From the NCBI GenBank assembly GCA_043743335.1, contig JAYTWR010000193.1, positions 33,074-97,073 on the forward strand: a DNA stretch of 64,000 nucleotides, read 5' to 3'. The notes below the pieces were generated by a model. The model did not search any database. It had not been told where the DNA came from and saw nothing but the letters and a program-made list of their open reading frames with translations. Origin of the DNA: UBA5216 sp043743335 (GTDB lineage: Bacteria > Pseudomonadota > Gammaproteobacteria > Burkholderiales > SG8-41). Shown here piece by piece: positions 60,565-64,000 of the stretch. Each line of letters begins with the position of its first letter. The first letter of the stretch is position 1. The translations under genes and the position numbers were made by a program.

Positions 60565-61326
60565 CTAACGGCTCATCAGTTCGGCCAGCCGTTCCAAATC
60601 GCGCGCTTCCACATCCGAAATGGCGGCGTAACGCAGCCCGCCGCTGGCCCAGGTGGTGAGCCCGTAACCGCGTGCGACGCTGGTGCTGGGTAGCGAAGGC
60701 TCATGGCTTTCATGGCTTTGCGCGCGCCACACAAAGACATTAACCACGTGGTTGCGTATGCGATAGACGATGGCAGCAGCTTGGCGGTCGCCGATGTGAT
60801 CCAGCCGTGCACCAGCGAGTTTGAAACCTTCTGTCGCAAAATCACGTACGACAGGGGCGAAATCCACCTTGCCCTGAAACCACGGCTTGACGACATGTTG
60901 ATCGGATGCAATGACATCCAACAACCGCCCATTGCCGGTGAGCGAGGCGACATGGCTGGCGGCGATTTGCTCACGCAACGGATCTTCAGTCGCAGGCTGT
61001 GCCAGCCACAGCCCGGTGATCAAGCCCAGCAGTGCTGTCGCGCAGGCGAGCGCGCCTGCGGCGAACCAACCGGGTTGTCGCCGTGGCGTCACGGTGGGTT
61101 GAGCGCCGCCACCATCAAATGCTTCGATTTGCTGGCGCAATGATGTCGGCGCGTGGTGATACGGTGCGTGCGCACGCAGTGTCGCGCGCAGGCTGTCGCG
61201 TTCAGCTTGTGCTGCGCGGCAGGCGGCGCACCCAGCGAGGTGTTGCGTAATCTCCATGCTGGTTTGCGCATCGAGCTCGTTGTCGATATAGGCGTCGAGT
61301 TTGGGCTGGACGTGATTGCAGTTCAT
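60565..61326 (-). CDS. anti-sigma factor with zinc-finger (ZAS/HC2) domain
   Basis: 253 residues from the ATG at 61326, which overlaps the sigma-factor stop (ATGA). A second ATG lies two codons upstream. The N-terminal CNHVQPKLDAYIDNELDAQTSMEITQHLAGCAACRA has the H-x3-C-x2-C zinc motif that clamps ECF sigma factors. One membrane helix (WFAAGALACATALLGLITGLWLA) follows, then a periplasmic sensor region of unknown signal with two or three repeated blocks. It holds the co-encoded sigma inactive until signalled. Confidence 0.92.
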   Translation of the reverse strand: MNCNHVQPKLDAYIDNELDAQTSMEITQHLAGCAACRAAQAERDSLRATLRAHAPYHHAPTSLRQQIEAFDGGGAQPTVTPRRQPGWFAAGALACATALLGLITGLWLAQPATEDPLREQIAASHVASLTGNGRLLDVIASDQHVVKPWFQGKVDFAPVVRDFATEGFKLAGARLDHIGDRQAAAIVYRIRNHVVNVFVWRAQSHESHEPSLPSTSVARGYGLTTWASGGLRYAAISDVEARDLERLAELMSR

Positions 61327-61877
61327 GACCATTTCCTGAGTCGTGAGGCGGTTATGCGCTGTTGCAACAGATCGCGCCCGCGCGCCAGACGCGACATCAC
61401 CGTGCCGATGGGCACTGCGACGATGGCGCTGATTTCTTTGTAGGACATATCTTCCAATTCGCGTAGCACAATGACCTCGCGGTATTCAGCGGGCAGTGTT
61501 GCAATTTGTCGGCGTACCCAACGCGCTTCGTCGTTTTGCAAGGCCATCGTTTCCGGCGACGCACTTGACGCACTGCCACCCACACCACCATGACTATCTT
61601 CTTCATAGGCGTCTTCTATGGCGCGCGTCTTGTTACCGCGCAGCCAATCGAAAGCGCAGTGGCGTACGATGGTCATGAACCAGGCTTTGGGGCTTTCGTC
61701 TCGCGCGTCACCAAACGCCCGATAGGCGCGCACGCAGGCCTCCTGCACGGCTTCTTCTGCACCGAAGTCGTCACGCGTCAACCAGCGTGCGAGGTTGTAC
61801 GCTGCATCCAGATGCGCAAGCACTGCCTCCTTGAAACGCGCTAGCCGTGCAGCCTCTTGCATGAGTTTTTGTGCCAT
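61323..61877 (-). CDS. ECF-family RNA polymerase sigma factor
   Basis: 184 residues. Region 2 (LDAAYNLARWLTRDDFGAEEAVQEACVRAYRAF, then AWFMTIVRHCAFDWLR) binds the -10. Region 4 (LPAEYREVIVLRELEDMSYKEISAIVAVPIGTVMSRLARGRDLL) is a helix-turn-helix for the -35. It forms an operon with the anti-sigma gene. A GGAATAA-N16-GTC promoter lies just upstream and its mirror image faces the metallophosphoesterase gene, so autoregulation is likely. Confidence 0.95.
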   Translation of the reverse strand: MAQKLMQEAARLARFKEAVLAHLDAAYNLARWLTRDDFGAEEAVQEACVRAYRAFGDARDESPKAWFMTIVRHCAFDWLRGNKTRAIEDAYEEDSHGGVGGSASSASPETMALQNDEARWVRRQIATLPAEYREVIVLRELEDMSYKEISAIVAVPIGTVMSRLARGRDLLQQRITASRLRKWS

Positions 61878-61899
61878 TTGACCGGGGTAATCATCTGAA

Positions 61900-61925
61900 G
61901 ACTTAATCTCGCGCAGATTTATTCC
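61900..61925 (-). promoter_or_regulatory. putative ECF-sigma promoter for the sigma operon
   Basis: GGAATAA (61925-61919), 16 bp, GTC (61902-61900), 23 bp before the sigma start codon. The same elements and spacing occur on the other strand. Confidence 0.6.
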
Positions 61926-61936
61926 ACGACATTTCT

Positions 61937-61962
61937 GGAATAAGTCGCAGACGCACAGAGTC
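61937..61962 (+). promoter_or_regulatory. putative ECF-sigma promoter for the metallophosphoesterase operon
   Basis: GGAATAA (61937-61943), 16 bp, GTC (61960-61962). With its divergent twin it forms the inverted repeat TTATTCCA-N9-TGGAATAA. Confidence 0.6.
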
Positions 61963-62030
61963 TATATCAATGAGAACCATGATGGCTATGGCTGCTATTA
62001 AAATTATTCAATTAAATCAAGGAGATAGCA

Positions 62031-62927
62031 ATGACAGGCTCTATCAATCGGCGAGACTTTCTGGCGTTATCAGGTGTAGGCGGTTTGGTAATGGCATCGG
62101 GTTTACCGGGCTGTGCCAGCATGGCAGGCAGTGGTGATTTCAGTTTTGTGCAAGTCACCGATGTGCATTGGGGTTATGCCAACCCCAAGGTGAATCCGGA
62201 ATCGGTGAAGACGTTGCCACGGGCCATTGCCGCCATCAATGCGATGGAGCAAAAGCCCGACTTTGTGGTGTTCACCGGCGACCTCACGCAAACCACCGAT
62301 GACCCCAAGGTGCGGCGCCAGCGTCTGAGTGAAGTCAAAGGCATGATCGGCGACCTCACCAGCCGTGGTCATCAGGTGCGCACCTTCGCCGGCGAGCACG
62401 ATGCGTCTCTTGATCGCGGCGAAGCGTATCTTGAAATCTTCGGCGGGCAGTTGAACTACACCTTTGATCACAAGGGCATCCACTTTATCGTGCTGGACAA
62501 CTGCTCTGATCCTGCGCCGTTGTTGGGTGCCAAGCAGATCGACTGGCTGAAGGCTGATCTGGCGCAACAAAAGACCGATGCGCCTATCGTGGTGCTCACA
62601 CACCGTCCCTTGTTCGCGATGTATCCGCAGTGGGACTGGGCCACACGGGATGGTGATCAGGCCATCAACGCCTTGATGCCGTACAAGAACGTGACGGTGT
62701 TCTACGGTCACGTGCATCATGAACATCATTTCAAGACGGGCCATATCGAGCACCACGCCGCGATGTCCACCATGTTCCCGCTGGCGCCGGTGGGCACCAT
62801 GCCGCAGAAGACCCAATTGCCGTGGGATGCGGCCGCGCCGTACAAGGGCTTGGGCTTCCGCAGCATACGCGCCACCGCTAGCGGTAGCGCCGCACAGCCG
62901 CGCGAAATTCCGTTTGCGCGAGCGTAG
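62031..62927 (+). CDS. exported calcineurin-like metallophosphoesterase
   Basis: 298 residues. A Tat-type signal (INRRDFLALSGVGGLVMASGLPGC) may also be a lipoprotein signal (LPGC). The two-metal phosphoesterase motifs are in order: VTDVHWG (DxH), FTGDLTQ (GDxxx), FAGEHD (GEHD instead of GNHD), LTHRPLF and FYGHVHHEHH (GHxH). The Asn-to-Glu change in motif III is notable. It has an AAGGAGATA ribosome site. It is followed after 3 bp by the cupredoxin gene and is probably under the ECF sigma factor. Confidence 0.9.
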   Translation: MTGSINRRDFLALSGVGGLVMASGLPGCASMAGSGDFSFVQVTDVHWGYANPKVNPESVKTLPRAIAAINAMEQKPDFVVFTGDLTQTTDDPKVRRQRLSEVKGMIGDLTSRGHQVRTFAGEHDASLDRGEAYLEIFGGQLNYTFDHKGIHFIVLDNCSDPAPLLGAKQIDWLKADLAQQKTDAPIVVLTHRPLFAMYPQWDWATRDGDQAINALMPYKNVTVFYGHVHHEHHFKTGHIEHHAAMSTMFPLAPVGTMPQKTQLPWDAAAPYKGLGFRSIRATASGSAAQPREIPFARA

Positions 62928-62930
62928 GCA

Positions 62931-63302
62931 ATGACCCCGTTATTGGTACGCCTTGCCGTGCTGGCTGTGGTAGCTGCCTGTGGCGGCTATTGGACTGCGT
63001 CAGATACCGTTTTAGCGCAAGCGCCAGCAACGCGCATTGCGGTGGACGTGCGCAAGTTTGAGTTTGCCCCAGCCGAGATACGCGTAAAAAGGGGCCAGTC
63101 CGTCACTTTTGTTTTGTCCACCACGGATTTTGTGCACGGCTTCGCCATCCCTGACTTTAACGCGCGCGTCGATGTGATTCCCGGCAAGCCCACCGAACTC
63201 ACCCTCACGCCAGGGAAGAGCGGCAAGTTTCACGTGCTTTGCGACAACTTCTGTGGCGAGGGGCACGACAAGATGAACGCGTGGCTTGTTGTGAGCGACT
63301 AG
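62931..63302 (+). CDS. exported cupredoxin with a CuA-type (COX2-like) motif
   Basis: 123 residues. A signal peptide (LLVRLAVLAVVAACGGYW) precedes a single cupredoxin domain like that of cytochrome oxidase subunit II: FEFAPAEIRVKRGQSVTFVLSTTDFVHGFAIP supplies the first His, and CDNFCGEGHDKM gives the C-x3-C-x3-H-x2-M set of a dinuclear CuA site. No transmembrane oxidase anchor helices are present, so it is a soluble or lipid-anchored copper protein. It pairs with the metallophosphoesterase in an ECF-controlled operon, perhaps for copper or redox stress. Confidence 0.9.
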   Translation: MTPLLVRLAVLAVVAACGGYWTASDTVLAQAPATRIAVDVRKFEFAPAEIRVKRGQSVTFVLSTTDFVHGFAIPDFNARVDVIPGKPTELTLTPGKSGKFHVLCDNFCGEGHDKMNAWLVVSD

Positions 63303-63465
63303 GCGCTTCGAAACCTACCTTGCGCTGACAGACCGCACTACGCCCATTGTTGCGGCGGGCCGCAAGAGCAATAGCTCGCGTAGGGCGCAATCGTTATTGC
63401 GCTGCATGATAGACGCGCATACCGCCTTCGGTGCAATGCGCCGCGCTTATTGCCCCCCTACGGCC
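63303..63465. repeat. REP-like palindromic intergenic sequence
   Basis: GCGCAAT-CGTT-ATTGCGC (63385-63402) is a perfect 7-bp hairpin. CGTAGGGCGCAAT (63379-63391) and ATTGCCCCCCTACG (63449-63462) form an outer near-complement. There is no ORF. It resembles extragenic palindromes scattered by RAYT transposases, but I see only this copy here. Confidence 0.45.
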
Positions 63466-63897
63466 CTACCGTACGTCGACCGCCACCGCCTCAATCCCAA
63501 ACGCCCCCGCCGCCAACAACATATGCCGGTCATTGGTATAAACACGCCGTAGCCCGTGTTCCCTCGCACAAACCAGATGCAGTGCATCGGCCGAGCGGAT
63601 GGTTATGGTTTTGCTCAGCGACCGCAGAGATTCAGCCGTTTTGGCGATCAAGCTGTCCGTGATCGCAAGCCACGTCCACAACCCTGCCGCGCAATCATCG
63701 GTGAATTGCGCTGATACCTCTTGGAATTCAGCTTCGGTGAAGGCACCTTCGCGCCATTTGCGGTGAAACACGCTGGTGACTTCAATGCGGCCAAGGGCGC
63801 TGCAATGCGCGCGCCCGAGGGATTCGGTCAGTTGCCGGACGGCGTCGCTTTCAGGTTCGTCAACGTAAAAGGTGGCGATGTACGCCGAGTCGAATGC
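63466..63897 (-). pseudogene. VapC-like PIN-domain gene without a start codon, cut by a group II intron
   Basis: The open frame encodes 143 residues: FDSAYIATFYVDEPESDAV at the front (catalytic Asp), the central Glu in RIEVTSVFH, then IRSADALHLVCA and VYTNDRHML (two more acidic residues). That is a complete PIN toxin. The frame begins directly after an in-frame TAG at 63898-63900 with no ATG, GTG or TTG near the start. The first usable codon is a GTG at 63771, which would lose the first catalytic Asp. Group II intron domains V-VI end just upstream. The true 5' end may lie beyond the intron, and splicing might restore it. Confidence 0.7.
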
Positions 63898-63904
63898 CTA
63901 TAAT

Positions 63905-64000
63905 GGGTAGAGTAGAGGACAGGCTCTCGCCTGCCCTCCCTCATCAAACCGTGCATGCGGTTTTCCCGCACACGGCTTTCCGATGTTCTTTACGCCAAAG
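63905..64000 (-). mobile_element. 3' end of a group II intron (domains V and VI), continues past the window
   Basis: On the minus strand 63978-63946 reads as domain V. It has an 8-bp outer helix opened by AAGC (the AGC triad), a UG bulge on the 3' side, a 5-bp inner helix (UGCGG/CCGCA) and a GAAAA loop. Next comes a second hairpin (GCAGGC-GAGA-GCCTG) with a TCTACTCTAC tail, as in domain VI with its branch-point A. The intron body and any reverse transcriptase lie outside the window. Confidence 0.75.

Overview
The window comes from a GC-rich chromosome, most likely a betaproteobacterium. The evidence is the gene sets and orders: DUF971-ubiE-Tim44-ubiJ-ubiB, pilT-pilU beside yggS-proC-yggT, mreBCD-mrdA-rodA-rlpA divergent from gatCAB, rsfS-rlmH-maf-rng, a single-chain aceE with aceF, metX-metW, and a Burkholderia/Neisseria-type trimeric porin. 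No rRNA, tRNA, CRISPR array or prophage was seen.

Left part (1-15 kb) is accessory in character. It holds a SPINDLY/OGT-like TPR glycosyltransferase, a solitary AbrB-type protein, a FitAB (VapBC-class) module and a RelE-like toxin/HTH pair. The two toxin modules are bracketed by a 64-bp direct repeat that carries the porin terminator. After the porin come two more TPR proteins, one with a GT-B/heptosyltransferase-like domain and one with a 2-oxoglutarate/Fe(II) oxygenase domain. An aldo/keto reductase, a GT61 enzyme, a fumarylacetoacetase-family hydrolase and a GT8-like transferase follow. A fourth TPR protein, again OGT-like, sits inside the ubiquinone cluster at 18.5 kb. Together these suggest a protein or surface glycosylation system with an associated hydroxylase.

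Middle part (16-55 kb) is mostly housekeeping: ubiquinone synthesis, an SSS transporter, a DHH phosphoesterase, a VanZ protein, a thioredoxin-like ferredoxin, an OsmC-family gene, HemJ, an rRNA methyltransferase, twitching ATPases, proline synthesis, a PLD enzyme, a seven-gene run aceE-aceF-nadD-rsfS-rlmH-maf-rng, the elongasome operon and the tRNA amidotransferase. The OsmC gene has an in-frame UGA exactly where the second catalytic cysteine belongs. A GC-rich hairpin with a GGUC loop lies at SECIS distance behind it, so it is a selenoprotein candidate. Just downstream is a nodIJ-type ABC transporter reduced to its two ends, followed by a 158-bp MITE-like palindrome.

Right part (55-64 kb): xthA-ampG, metX-metW behind an apparent SAM-II riboswitch and terminator hairpin, decayed remnants of an SDR gene and a REP-type transposase, and an ECF sigma/anti-sigma operon. 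The sigma operon diverges from a metallophosphoesterase-cupredoxin operon, and both appear to be driven by identical back-to-back GGAATAA-N16-GTC promoters. The window ends in domains V-VI of a group II intron that abuts a VapC-like gene lacking a start codon.

Across the window a 19-mer, TAACTAATTGATTTTATTG (either strand), recurs in exact or near-exact form at gene junctions and inside genes. I do not recognise it as a described element.
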